A DNA stretch of 64,000 nt from Caballeronia arvi (GTDB taxonomy: Bacteria; Pseudomonadota; Gammaproteobacteria; Burkholderiales; Burkholderiaceae): contig NZ_FCOM02000040.1 of assembly GCF_001544695.2 (NCBI RefSeq), positions 1 through 64,000 of the forward strand, written 5' to 3'. Made by a program: the position numbers and the translations under genes. How positions within the stretch are numbered: position 1 is the stretch's first letter; every line of letters starts with the position of its first letter. This document shows, piece by piece, positions 34,435 to 42,468 of the stretch. The notes under the pieces were generated by a model. It saw nothing but the letters and a program-made list of their open reading frames with translations. It was not told where the DNA came from and did no database searches.

Positions 34435-35373
34435 TCAGACTTCCGTCGATACCGCCGGCGCCGGCTTGCGTCCGTGCAGCAGCACGGTACCGATGCCGCT
34501 CGCGGCGATCACGCACATGCCGATGGCCATCCACTTGTCCGGCACCTGACCGAACAGCAGCCAGCTGAAGAGCGCGGCGAAGGCGAGCTGACCGTAGGAG
34601 AAGGGCGTGAGGATGGAAAGCGACGCGCGCTTGAGCGCCTGGAGCATCAGTGCCTGGCCGAGCGTCGCCATCGTCGCCATGAAGACGACGAGCAGCCAGC
34701 TTCCCACACGCACCTCGGCGAGCGCCGGCAGCATTTCCGCCTGATCCATCCACACGAGCACGCACAGCACGATCGTCGCGACGAGCGCCGTGAGGAAGTT
34801 GGTCGTGATCGCATCGTCGACGCGCGACAGATGGCTCGACACGACCTGAAAGCACGCGAAGGTCAGCGCCGATCCGATCGGATACGCCACGGTCCAGCTG
34901 AACTGGCTGCCGCCCGGCCGCACGACGAGCAGCATGCCGATGAAGCCGAGCACGACCATCGCCCATTTGCTACGCGGCACGTCGTCTTTCAGGACGAGCG
35001 CGGCGAGCAGCGTGGAGATGAGCGGCGCGAGCATGGCGAGCGATGTCGTGACCGGCAACGGCAGATGGCGCAGGCCCGCGAACGTGCATGCGGAATTGGT
35101 GAGCAGCAACACCGCGCGCACGACCTGCAGCTTCACGGCGCCCGTGCGAAAGAGCCCGAACGCGCCGCGCCGCACTTGCCAGACGCCCAGCACGATCATC
35201 TGAAAGAGATAGCGCACCCAGAGAAGCGCGAGCAGAGGGACCGCGGTGCCGATCAGCTTGACGGTGGAATCGCTGGCCGCGAAGGCCGCCGTCGTCAGGA
35301 TCATGATGGCGATACCGGTTCCGGTGTTATCGGTATCAATGCGGTATTGCGTCTTGCCCTCTAAGGTTGCCAT
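34435..35373 (-). CDS. DMT-superfamily (EamA) transporter
   Basis: A 312-residue membrane protein with about ten helices arranged as two EamA repeats: first repeat IAIMILTTAAFAASDSTVKLI to VVLGFIGMLLVVRP, second YPIGSALTFACFQVVSS to MCVIAASGIGTVLLHG. EamA proteins export amino acids, nucleobases or other metabolites; the substrate cannot be told. The ATG at 35373 is chosen (GAGAG ahead); the longer frame adds a basic, non-membrane start. It faces the XRE gene tail to tail. Confidence 0.85.
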   Translation of the reverse strand: MATLEGKTQYRIDTDNTGTGIAIMILTTAAFAASDSTVKLIGTAVPLLALLWVRYLFQMIVLGVWQVRRGAFGLFRTGAVKLQVVRAVLLLTNSACTFAGLRHLPLPVTTSLAMLAPLISTLLAALVLKDDVPRSKWAMVVLGFIGMLLVVRPGGSQFSWTVAYPIGSALTFACFQVVSSHLSRVDDAITTNFLTALVATIVLCVLVWMDQAEMLPALAEVRVGSWLLVVFMATMATLGQALMLQALKRASLSILTPFSYGQLAFAALFSWLLFGQVPDKWMAIGMCVIAASGIGTVLLHGRKPAPAVSTEV

Positions 35374-35708
35374 CGAACTCTCGTGGGTGCGCCGCCGCGT
35401 ACGACCCGGAGTGAGCGCGATGCCCGTTCCAGCGACGGCTTGAATGAAGGAACGGTTTTTACGCCGTTGCTTCAATTCTCCCGGCATCGAAGGCCGCTGG
35501 CAAGGCGACAGTAAAGTTTCGTCGCGCGCGTGTTGTGCGCAGGTGACGATGCGAGAAATGTACTAGACGGTTCGAACAATCGACGCGTGTCGAGACCGGT
35601 CGTGCTTTTCAGTCCGAATTTCCCGTCGCTGATTTTTAAGACGCGGATTAGAGCTTTCCTAACTCCAACTCCCTAATATGCTTTCAACGCCGAACAACGC
35701 AGGACATC
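35374..35708. other. Intergenic stretch between the DMT transporter and a small-protein gene
   Basis: Divergent control region. No protein gene is supported. A -10-like TAATAT at 35674-35679 precedes the small gene at 35709, without a clear -35. No operator or riboswitch was recognised. Confidence 0.5.
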
Positions 35709-35864
35709 ATGAAGAAGAAGCAGCGCATCATCCTCGCCGCCGCAATCATGTCGATGAGTCTGATTGTGTTCATGTCGATGAACAGTGGCCGCGCAGCAAT
35801 CGACATGTTTGCGATGAAGGGATCGCCCGTCGACGTGACGGCGCAGTTGGAGCAGTGGCAGTGA
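35709..35864 (+). CDS. 51-residue membrane-anchored small protein
   Basis: Reads MKKKQRIILAAAIMSMSLIV, then a short polar tail ending QLEQWQ. A positively charged start and a hydrophobic helix at about 7-23 give one membrane anchor or uncleaved signal. AGGA at 35701 is well spaced to the ATG. Upstream is a TAATAT -10-like element, and downstream an AG-rich repeat tract and a strong terminator, so gene, tract and terminator appear to form one short transcript. No family is recognised. Confidence 0.6.
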   Translation: MKKKQRIILAAAIMSMSLIVFMSMNSGRAAIDMFAMKGSPVDVTAQLEQWQ

Positions 35865-35881
35865 AGCAGGTAGAAGAAAAA

Positions 35882-35984
35882 AGCAGTAGCAGGTAAGCAG
35901 TAGCAGGTAAGCAGTAGAAGCAAAAGCAGTAGAAGGAAATCCGTAGCGTGAAAGTAAGCAGTAGCAGTAACAACAGAGCAGTAA
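35882..35984 (+). repeat. AGCAGTAG repeat tract
   Basis: AGCAGTAG occurs at 35882, 35896, 35910, 35925 and 35957, with a variant AGCAGTAA at 35977. The first two copies belong to an exact 14-base tandem unit (AGCAGTAGCAGGTA). The tract is almost free of T outside GTA, unlike the neighbouring DNA. It lies between the stop of the small membrane-protein gene and a terminator, so it should form the 3' untranslated part of that message. Confidence 0.75.
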
Positions 35985-35989
35985 CCGGA

Positions 35990-36022
35990 CCGGGCGTTTG
36001 CGCAAGCAACGCCCGGTTTTTT
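35990..36022 (+). terminator. Rho-independent terminator after the repeat tract
   Basis: CCGGGCGTT (35990-35998) pairs with AACGCCCGG (36008-36016) around a 9-base loop and is followed by six T residues. It closes the small-protein/repeat transcript. Confidence 0.92.
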
Positions 36023-36147
36023 CATCGCCGTGGAAGTTATAAATCAACGAACGCCCGCGCACATTATTTCGTTGAAACGCCTTGCGCCTGCGGTTTTGCC
36101 ACCTAGACTTAAAGTAGTTTCTCAACTGCTTCGACAGGGAGGCGACG

Positions 36148-36360
36148 ATGAGAACGAGAACCCGCGAAGTCGTGCGCATGCTCGCGACGTTCCGCCATTC
36201 GGCGCATTGCCGGCGCTTGCGCGCGGCCGCGGCGGCGCAGGAGTCGCGCGCGCTGGCCGACGAAGAAACTCAGGACGAAGTGCAGGAGGACGAACGTACG
36301 GAAAGTTCGTCGGTCGATGAGTGGCTCGCGTCACGCAAGCCGCATCGGGGAATGCACTGA
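36148..36360 (+). CDS. Small charged protein of unknown function
   Basis: Predicted 70 residues: a basic N-terminal half (RTRTREVVRMLATFRHS) and an acidic C-terminal half (ADEETQDEVQEDERTESSS). The GGGAGG site ahead of the ATG is strong, which is the main reason to call it real. No membrane segment or known domain is seen. It converges with a stress-protein-like gene, 11 bases apart. Confidence 0.55.
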   Translation: MRTRTREVVRMLATFRHSAHCRRLRAAAAAQESRALADEETQDEVQEDERTESSSVDEWLASRKPHRGMH

Positions 36361-36371
36361 TCGGCGAACGA

Positions 36372-36806
36372 TCACACGCGCCCCGCATTCCTGAATGGCG
36401 AGAAACGCCAGCGTCCGCTCGCGTCCTTCACCGCGATCGCGCCGTGCTCGTGCAGCACCTCGCCGATCGCACCCGGCTTGATGTCGTCCGTCATGCGAAT
36501 GACCAGCAAGGTGCGTTGCGGTGCGGTGTCGTCGGGCGTGTGAGGCGCGGGCGGATGACGCGGCAGCGGTTCGTGCGGCACAAAGCGGTTTCGCGCCCCG
36601 ATCACCCCCTGATGCTCGCCGTGCGCGACGTATTCCGCATCGTCCTCGTCATGCGTCGGCGGCAAAAGTGCGTCGATGTTCTTATCGCCGCGTCCCGCCC
36701 GGTAAAGATGTGCATCGTCGCGTCGCAGACCTGCAAGCTGCAATGCGCGAAGCGCGTCATGTCCGTCCCGGTACGAGGCGAACACCCCAACTATGACCTG
36801 ATTCAT
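36372..36806 (-). CDS. Hypothetical stress-type protein
   Basis: A 144-residue soluble protein. The start MNQVIVGVFASYRDGHDALR with ALQLAGLRRDDAHLYRA resembles the N-terminal half of small general-stress proteins (YflT/17M-like) that begin with a flexible-Rossmann-like beta-alpha unit. The second half repeats the idea with TLLVIRMTDDIKPGAIGEVLHEHGAI. GAGGGGG precedes the start. Role unknown; family resemblance is tentative. Confidence 0.65.
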   Translation of the reverse strand: MNQVIVGVFASYRDGHDALRALQLAGLRRDDAHLYRAGRGDKNIDALLPPTHDEDDAEYVAHGEHQGVIGARNRFVPHEPLPRHPPAPHTPDDTAPQRTLLVIRMTDDIKPGAIGEVLHEHGAIAVKDASGRWRFSPFRNAGRV

Positions 36807-37050
36807 CGTCGCCCCCTCTGTCAGTCCGCGTTATCCCGCGGACCAAGCAACAGATGTCTTCATGCGCATGAAGCGCGCTCTTTATTTGTCATATGAAGTA
36901 GAGCAACACCTGTTCCCGCATGACAGTTTGAAAGACGAAAAGCCGATGACCGATCTTCACCGGGTTGCGACCCCCACGGCTATCACCTAAAGTAACTGAG
37001 CTTCTTTCCCGGAACCGCGCGTCACGCGACGCGCTCGCCGCGAGGTTCGA

Positions 37051-37425
37051 ATGATTGCGAAAGCCTGTGCGTGGGTGCTCGTACTGATGGCAGGCTCCGC
37101 AGTCGGGGCGCCGTGCTACAACGACGGCGATGTCGTCATGCTCGAAGGGACGGCCGCGCGCCAGGCTTCGCGCGAAGCCGATGCGTCGGCGAAAGCGGCA
37201 TGGGTGCTCTCGCTGTCGAGCCCCATCTGCGTGTTGAGCGCAGGCGCGGGACAAAGCGGGCGGCAGCAGTCGAATGTATCGGCGGTGCAGATCATCGACG
37301 CGACGCCGCCGGAAAACGCGCGCATCCAGTTGACGGGCAAGCTGGTCACCGGCAACGTCAGCAGTTATTACGCGGTGCCGACCGCGATCTGGGTGCTCAA
37401 GCAGCGTGTGATTTCGGGACAATAG
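37051..37425 (+). CDS. Exported protein, DUF4431-like
   Basis: A 124-residue protein with a signal peptide (residues 1-19, ACAWVLVLMAGSAVGA) and a mature start PCYNDGDVVMLEGTAARQ. The Cys pair (PCYN and SPICVLS) could form a disulfide. The layout, with VQIIDATPPENARIQLTGKLVTGN in the second half, matches what I remember of DUF4431 proteins. GAGG lies ahead of the ATG. It is probably periplasmic with unknown role. Confidence 0.65.
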   Translation: MIAKACAWVLVLMAGSAVGAPCYNDGDVVMLEGTAARQASREADASAKAAWVLSLSSPICVLSAGAGQSGRQQSNVSAVQIIDATPPENARIQLTGKLVTGNVSSYYAVPTAIWVLKQRVISGQ

Positions 37426-37488
37426 AAGCAATAGCGCCCGCGATGCCTGCACGGGCAATGCGCTGAAACCCGCTGGAAATACGAACGA

Positions 37489-37662
37489 TCAGGCCGCTTT
37501 TGCGTGCGCGTGATAGCGCCAGAATTCGGCGACCACGATATGCAGCGGTTGCTGATCGAGCTTGCGTTCCTCGGCGAATCGCAAGATGGCGTCCAGTTGC
37601 TGGCCGGTGCAGCGGATGCCTGCATGGCGCGGCGCCGTCTGGTTTTTCTTGTGCGTGGTCAT
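37489..37662 (-). CDS. 57-residue hypothetical protein
   Basis: Starts MTTHKKNQTAPRHAGIRCTG and continues with QQLDAILRFAEERKL and PLHIVVAEFWRYHAHAKAA. AGGA seven bases ahead of the ATG and a compositionally normal sequence support a real gene. The helix-rich middle contains no known domain; there is no membrane segment. It stands alone, tail to tail with the exported protein at 37051-37425. Confidence 0.6.
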   Translation of the reverse strand: MTTHKKNQTAPRHAGIRCTGQQLDAILRFAEERKLDQQPLHIVVAEFWRYHAHAKAA

Positions 37663-37959
37663 GGCAATCCTTTTCTAGGACCTTCCCCGGCAGGGCAAAG
37701 TCGTTCGACGGGGCGGCCCGTGCGCGCGAACATTGCCTGCTGCTGCCACATTAAGCCGGAGCCGCGCAGGCGGCACTGGCTGTTAGCGCACATAGTCGTC
37801 AATGCATCGTCAATACACACGCAATAGCGCAAAGCCCGGACCCGGCGCTCGCGGGCGCGCTTTGCTTACAACCCCGGAATAAAAGCTTCGGCCCGGCCGT
37901 TTAGGACTGCATGAACCCGCGCTGAAATCGAGACGCGGGGCAAGCCGAGGAGAAAGCCT
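37663..37959. other. Intergenic stretch without a supported gene
   Basis: About 300 bases without a convincing gene. GCAAAGC (37829-37835) and GCTTTGC (37859-37865) with flanking CCG/CGG pairing form a weak hairpin that could be a terminator. The right end provides the GAGGAGAAAG site of the next gene. Confidence 0.45.
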
Positions 37960-38259
37960 GTGAGCGCCGATCAACATGCGCAAGAGGAACTTGCGCACAT
38001 CGGACGGATGATCGCGGAGCTGGAGCGCGTCGCGACGAGCGGGCGCACTGCGCCGATGCGCCCTGCCGTCATGCGGCAGGAATACTGGCAGCGGCGCATC
38101 GATGCGTTGATCGTCGCGTCGACGAACGAGCCGCTGCGGCGCGATGCGGCCGCGCTGCGCGAGCGCCTGGCGGACGTCTTCGCCGATACGCACGAACGAG
38201 ACACGGGGCACGTGGAAGAGCCAGCGCGGGAGACCGGCGGCAGAAGAAGAAGTGAATGA
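37960..38259 (+). CDS. 99-residue hypothetical protein
   Basis: GTG start with an excellent GAGGAGAAAG site. The protein is soluble and mostly helical, with ELAHIGRMIAELERVA, YWQRRIDALIVASTNEPLRRDAAALRERLADV and a basic tail ending GGRRRSE. The spacing of Leu and charged residues suggests a short coiled coil. No family is recognised. It converges with the protease gene, 54 bases apart. Confidence 0.6.
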   Translation: MSADQHAQEELAHIGRMIAELERVATSGRTAPMRPAVMRQEYWQRRIDALIVASTNEPLRRDAAALRERLADVFADTHERDTGHVEEPARETGGRRRSE

Positions 38260-38313
38260 AGCGAAGCGGCGTGAGCGGCGGCGCATGCGATGAAGGCATG
38301 CGTCGCCGCAGCG

Positions 38314-39342
38314 TCATCCGGTTTGCTCGACGGGCGTCACGTCGATGTCGAGTTTCTGCGTGCCGCGCAGCACCGCGATCGTCACCGGCCGATCGATGCG
38401 CGACGCATCCAGCGTGCGCTGCAAACCATCGACGCTATCGACGGCGATGTCATCCACCGCGACGATACGATCGCCCGTGCGCAATCCGCCGAGCGCGGCG
38501 GGGCTGCCTTTCACGATCTCCATCACATGCACGCCGCTCGCCGCGCTCAGCCCGAAGAAGCGCTGCACGCGGCGCGAGATCGGCGTGGTCGTGCCCGCCA
38601 CGCCGATATACGCCCGCCGCACGCGCCCGTGCGTGAAGATCTGCATGATGACCCACTTGGCCGTATCGATCGCGGTGGCGAAGGAAATGGCCTGCGCGCC
38701 GGAGATGATCGCCGTGTTCACGCCGATCACCTGTCCCGCCGAATCGATGAGCGGCCCGCCCGAATTGCCGGGATTGAGCGCGGCGTCGGTCTGGATGACG
38801 TCGTAGATCATGCGGCCGGAGGTCGAGCGCAGCGTTCTGCCAAGCGCGGACACGACGCCCGTCGTGACGGTCTGCGCGAGTCCGAGCGGATTGCCCACGG
38901 CGATCGCGATCTGCCCGACGCGCAACGCACCCGAGCTGCCCAGTTCGACATGCGGCAACGGTTCGGCCGAGCCGATGCGGAGCACCGCGAGATCGCTAGC
39001 GGGATCGTCGCCGATCAGATCGGCATCGAAGCGCGCGCCGTCCGCGAGCGTGACGACGATATGCGTCGCGCCATGCACGACGTGGCTATTGGTCAGCAGA
39101 TAGCCGTCTGGCGTGAAGATGAAACCCGAGCCCGTGCCGCCGACATGGCGCCGCGCGCCGCGCTGATCGGCGAGCTGGCGCTCGACGGAGATGAACACGA
39201 CTGCCTGCCGCACGCGTTCGAGCGCGCCGATGACCGTGCGCGAATAGGCGTCGAGCAGCGCGGTATCGTCGAGCGGAGCGGAGGGCGCGGCGTCCTGCGC
39301 GCCGCGCGCGAGATCGTCGATGAATTGAGGCCGGCTTCCCAT
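38314..39342 (-). CDS. HtrA/Deg-family serine protease (S1C, one PDZ domain)
   Basis: A 342-residue trypsin-like protease. The catalytic triad is His87 (LTNSHVV), Asp117 (SDLAVL) and Ser194 (GNSGGPL). One PDZ domain spans about 245-335 (SGVHVMEIVKGSPAALGGLRTGDRI). Unlike DegP or DegS there is no signal peptide or membrane anchor, so this is a cytoplasmic or unconventional Deg protease with a ~40-residue N-terminal extension. Substrates are unknown. The adenylyltransferase-like gene starts upstream in the same direction, 54 bases away. Confidence 0.88.
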   Translation of the reverse strand: MGSRPQFIDDLARGAQDAAPSAPLDDTALLDAYSRTVIGALERVRQAVVFISVERQLADQRGARRHVGGTGSGFIFTPDGYLLTNSHVVHGATHIVVTLADGARFDADLIGDDPASDLAVLRIGSAEPLPHVELGSSGALRVGQIAIAVGNPLGLAQTVTTGVVSALGRTLRSTSGRMIYDVIQTDAALNPGNSGGPLIDSAGQVIGVNTAIISGAQAISFATAIDTAKWVIMQIFTHGRVRRAYIGVAGTTTPISRRVQRFFGLSAASGVHVMEIVKGSPAALGGLRTGDRIVAVDDIAVDSVDGLQRTLDASRIDRPVTIAVLRGTQKLDIDVTPVEQTG

Positions 39343-39396
39343 GTTGCTTGAACTCCCGATGTCTGGAAGCCGACATGCAGGCCGCCGCCGCCGATT

Positions 39397-40281
39397 TCAA
39401 GAGATGGCCGCATCCGCGAGCAGCTTCATCGGACCGCGCGATTCGACGATGCCGCGCTGCGCGTCGTCGCGCACGAAGAGCGAGCCCGCGAAACCGAGCG
39501 CATTCACCGCGACGCCTTCGACATGCGACACGCTGCGCGGCACCGCGAGCATCCAGCGGCGTGTGACGAGCAGGTTGTAAGGCGCGCTCTGATGCGCGGC
39601 GCCCGCGACATCGAGCGCCTCTACGCCGATCGCATCCAGCAAGCGCCGATACGTTGCGTGAGCGTATGCCGCGTCGTGGTTATCGAGCCACGCCGCCGCA
39701 TGCGCGAATGCGAGCCCGGGCGCGCGGAAGATGCCATTCGTGCGCGCGGCTTCGAGGTGCGGTTCGATCGGCAAGGCCTCTTGCGTATCGGCATCGAGCG
39801 GCAAGGGCACCATCTGCAGATGCTTGTGCGGCTGGCTCGACCCGGCGATCGCGCCGCCGTTATAGAAGCCGAGCCCGTCGAAGCGATCCAGACAGGCGAA
39901 GAGCGCGGCGAAATCGTTTTCACCGATGAGGCATTCCTGCGGCTCGAAGTCCGTCGTCACGATCAGCAGATGATGCGCGAGCACGTTGAACTTGTTGAGC
40001 AACAGGAAATGCTCCTCGCCGATATCGCCGACACGCAACGCCTCTTCGCACGGCGAAAACGGATCGCGCCATTCGCTCGCGGCATCCGCGGCGGATTTCG
40101 CCGCGAGCTTCGACGCCTCTTCCTTGCGCGCGAGATTCGCCGCTTGCCTCACGAGAAAGCGCACGCCGCCGTCCTCGATCGCGCTTTGCACGGTATCGAA
40201 GGAGCGCAGCGCGCCGCATGCGAGCGCTCGCTCGGTTTGCGCGATGATGTCGAGCCATGTCGGGGCCTTCACGTGCGCCAT
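39397..40281 (-). CDS. ATP adenylyltransferase (Ap4A phosphorylase)-like protein
   Basis: A 294-residue protein of the HIT-like superfamily resembling yeast-type Ap4A phosphorylase, which splits diadenosine tetraphosphate with phosphate into ATP and ADP. The active-site segment is GSSQPHKHLQMVPL with His152 and His154; NKFNVLAHHLLIVT and PYNLLVTRRWMLAVPRS are family segments. Its ATG lies inside the end of the fuconate dehydratase gene (13-base overlap), so the two are translated together, an unexpected pairing. Confidence 0.8.
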   Translation of the reverse strand: MAHVKAPTWLDIIAQTERALACGALRSFDTVQSAIEDGGVRFLVRQAANLARKEEASKLAAKSAADAASEWRDPFSPCEEALRVGDIGEEHFLLLNKFNVLAHHLLIVTTDFEPQECLIGENDFAALFACLDRFDGLGFYNGGAIAGSSQPHKHLQMVPLPLDADTQEALPIEPHLEAARTNGIFRAPGLAFAHAAAWLDNHDAAYAHATYRRLLDAIGVEALDVAGAAHQSAPYNLLVTRRWMLAVPRSVSHVEGVAVNALGFAGSLFVRDDAQRGIVESRGPMKLLADAAIS

Positions 40282-41573
40282 GCTTCTCCTTTGCCGAATT
40301 CGTGACGTTCGAGCGATGCTGCATGCATCTCGATGCTGTAACCCGGCGTTTGCGGCGGCATATAGCGTCCGTTTCTGATGACGACGGGATCGAGAAAATG
40401 CTCGTGCAGATGATCGACGTATTCGAGCACGCGATTCTCGAGCGACCCCGACACGCAGATGTAGTCGAACAGCGAAATGTGCTGCACATACTCGCACAAG
40501 CCGACGCCGCCCGCATGCGGACACACGGGCACGCCGAACTTCGCGGCCATCAGGAGAACGACGAGCACTTCGTTCAGCCCGCCTAAACGGCAGCTATCGA
40601 TCTGACAAAAGTCGATTGCTTCGGCCTGCAGCAGTTGCTTGAAGATGACGCGGTTCTGGCAATGCTCGCCGGTCGCGACGCCGATCATCGGTGCCAGGCG
40701 CTGGCGGATGGCGGCATGGCCGAGCACGTCGTCGGGGCTCGTCGGCTCTTCGATCCACCACGGATCGAACTCGGCGAGACGGCGCATGTTCGCGATCGCT
40801 TCATCGACTTCCCAGACCTGGTTCGCGTCCATCATGAGCTTGCGCTCGGGGCCGATTTCCTCGCGCAGGATGCGCGCGCGCCGGATATCTTCTTCGAGAT
40901 TGCCGCCGACTTTCTGCTTGAAATGCGTCCAGCCCGCAGCGACGCCTTCGCGTGCGAGACGGCGGATCTTGTCGTCGTCGTAACCGAGCCAGCCCGCCGA
41001 TGTCGTGTAAGCCGGAAAGCCTTGCGCGAGCATCTCCTGTTCGCGTTCGCCGCGCGTGCCTTGCAGACGCTTCAACAGCGCGAGCGCTTCCGATGGCGTG
41101 ATCGCATCGGTCACGTAACGGAAGTCCAGACAGCGCACGAGCTCTTCCGGACTCATGTCGACGAGCAGTTTCCACAAGGGCTTCTTTTCGCTCTTCGCCC
41201 AGAGATCCCACACGGCGTTGACCACGGCCGCGGTCGCGAGATGAATGACGCCTTTCTCGGGGCCGATCCAGCGCAACTGACTATCCGATGTGAACGCGCG
41301 CCAGAAGCCGCCCATGTCCGCGGCGATCTCTTCGAGTTTTCTGCCGACGACGAGCGGCGCGAGCGCTTCGACCGCCGCGACGACGACTTCGGTGCCGCGC
41401 CCGATCGTGAACGTGAGGCCATGACCGGCGAGTCCGGGCGCATCCGTTTCGAGTATCACGTAGGCGGCGGAATAATCGGGCGCGGCGTTCATCGCGTCCG
41501 AGCCGTCGAGCGAACGTGAAGTGGGAAAGCGGATATCGCGCACGGAGAGCTTCGTGATGCGGGTCATCTTCAT
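40269..41573 (-). CDS. L-fuconate dehydratase (enolase superfamily)
   Basis: A 434-residue enolase-superfamily enzyme matching L-fuconate dehydratase, which converts L-fuconate to 2-keto-3-deoxy-L-fuconate in the non-phosphorylated L-fucose pathway. Seen are Lys219/Lys221 in HFKQKVG, metal ligands Asp249 (MMDANQVWEVD), Glu275 or Glu276 (WIEEPTSPDD) and Glu303 (TGEHCQN), and the general acid/base His353 (CPHAGG). Length and the start ITKLSVRDIRFPTS agree with the family. It is divergent from a FadR-type regulator and an ABC sugar importer, forming a likely sugar-acid locus, though the lactonase, dehydrogenase and aldolase are missing here. Confidence 0.9.
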   Translation of the reverse strand: MKMTRITKLSVRDIRFPTSRSLDGSDAMNAAPDYSAAYVILETDAPGLAGHGLTFTIGRGTEVVVAAVEALAPLVVGRKLEEIAADMGGFWRAFTSDSQLRWIGPEKGVIHLATAAVVNAVWDLWAKSEKKPLWKLLVDMSPEELVRCLDFRYVTDAITPSEALALLKRLQGTRGEREQEMLAQGFPAYTTSAGWLGYDDDKIRRLAREGVAAGWTHFKQKVGGNLEEDIRRARILREEIGPERKLMMDANQVWEVDEAIANMRRLAEFDPWWIEEPTSPDDVLGHAAIRQRLAPMIGVATGEHCQNRVIFKQLLQAEAIDFCQIDSCRLGGLNEVLVVLLMAAKFGVPVCPHAGGVGLCEYVQHISLFDYICVSGSLENRVLEYVDHLHEHFLDPVVIRNGRYMPPQTPGYSIEMHAASLERHEFGKGEAWRT

Positions 41574-41630
41574 CTCCTCGAAAGGTGGCGTGACGGCTCC
41601 GGATGCTGCAAAGCAAGGGGTTTATCGACA

Positions 41631-41676
41631 TTGACAACCCGTGTTTCGCCTCCTAGCCTGCTAGCATGTTAGTGCG
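41631..41676 (+). promoter_or_regulatory. Candidate promoter/operator of the GntR regulator and ABC transporter
   Basis: A perfect -35 TTGACA (41631-41636) is followed after 17 bases by the weaker TAGCCT. CTAGC/GCTAG-rich sequence (CTAGCCTGCTAGCATG, with the palindrome GCTAGC) overlaps and follows the -10. Such a symmetric site fits autoregulation by the FadR-type protein encoded next. Confidence 0.35.
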
Positions 41677-41690
41677 AAATCAAGGGCGGC

Positions 41691-42419
41691 GTGAGCACAT
41701 CGACGAATGAAAACAGCCTTGCCGCCGACCCTTATCGCGCCTTGCCACAGTTGCACGGTTCGGAGCGCGGCAGCCTCACCGACGCGGTCGAAGAAGCGCT
41801 GCGCGCGGCCATCGTCAATCTCGCGATGGAGCCCGGCATGATGATCGACAAGCTCGCGGTATGCGAGCGCATGGGCGTCTCGCGCTTTCCGGTTTCGTCC
41901 GCGCTTGCGAAGCTCGCGGCCGCGGGTCTCGTCGAAGTATTGCCGCAGCGCGGCACGCGCGTCATGCCGATCGTCATGCACGATATACGCCAGCATCTTT
42001 TCATCCGCAGCGCGCTCGAAGTGGAGACCGTGCGCGCGCTGGCCGCTGGCTGCGACGAAGCCACGCTCGATGCGCTCGACGCCAATCTCGAGCGCGAACG
42101 CGATGCAGTGCAGCAAGGCTTGCGCCGCGAGTTTCATGTGCTCGATCTCGCGTTTCATGCGCTGCTGCTCGATGCGATCGATCTGCCGCGCGTGAAGGAG
42201 ATCGTCGCGGCATCGCGCAATGCGCTCGATCGCGCGCGCCGCCTGATGGCGAGTCCCGAAAGGCACGCGCATACGCTCGCGGAACACGGGCGTATCGCCG
42301 CTGCCATTCGCAAACGCGATGGCGATGCCGCCGCGCGCGCGATGCACGATCACCTCGATGAAGTCGTCGCGGAGTTGCGGCGCTTTTCCGCAGAAAGACC
42401 GGACCTGTTCAGGGAGTAG
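41691..42419 (+). CDS. GntR/FadR-family transcriptional regulator (FCD domain)
   Basis: A 242-residue regulator starting with GTG. The winged helix lies at about 28-90 (LTDAVEEALRAAIVNLAMEPG, then LAVCERMGVSRFPVSSALAKL) and an all-helical FCD effector domain follows (RSALEVETVRALAAG, FHVLDLAFHALLLDA, HGRIAAAIRKRDGDAAARAMHDHL), whose His residues normally bind a metal contacting a sugar-acid ligand. It sits between L-fuconate dehydratase (divergent) and the ABC operon (50 bases downstream), and most likely represses both. Confidence 0.87.
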   Translation: MSTSTNENSLAADPYRALPQLHGSERGSLTDAVEEALRAAIVNLAMEPGMMIDKLAVCERMGVSRFPVSSALAKLAAAGLVEVLPQRGTRVMPIVMHDIRQHLFIRSALEVETVRALAAGCDEATLDALDANLERERDAVQQGLRREFHVLDLAFHALLLDAIDLPRVKEIVAASRNALDRARRLMASPERHAHTLAEHGRIAAAIRKRDGDAAARAMHDHLDEVVAELRRFSAERPDLFRE

Positions 42420-42468
42420 AAGACAAGAAAGACCCAAGCGTGATCAACCGCAATGGAGGAGACACATA

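Noticed and set aside
34474..35364. Plus-strand open frame over the DMT transporter
   Set aside because: His/Arg/Glu-rich composition typical of the antisense of a membrane protein.
35882..35984. CRISPR-like array
   Set aside because: Units are 8-14 bases with spacings of 14-32, far shorter than CRISPR repeats and spacers, and no cas genes are near; the Cas4-like domain at 26541-28862 belongs to a helicase.
35684..36025. Minus-strand frame with a poly-Leu run
   Set aside because: Produced by reading the AGCAGTAG tract backwards; no ribosome-binding site, not a plausible membrane protein.
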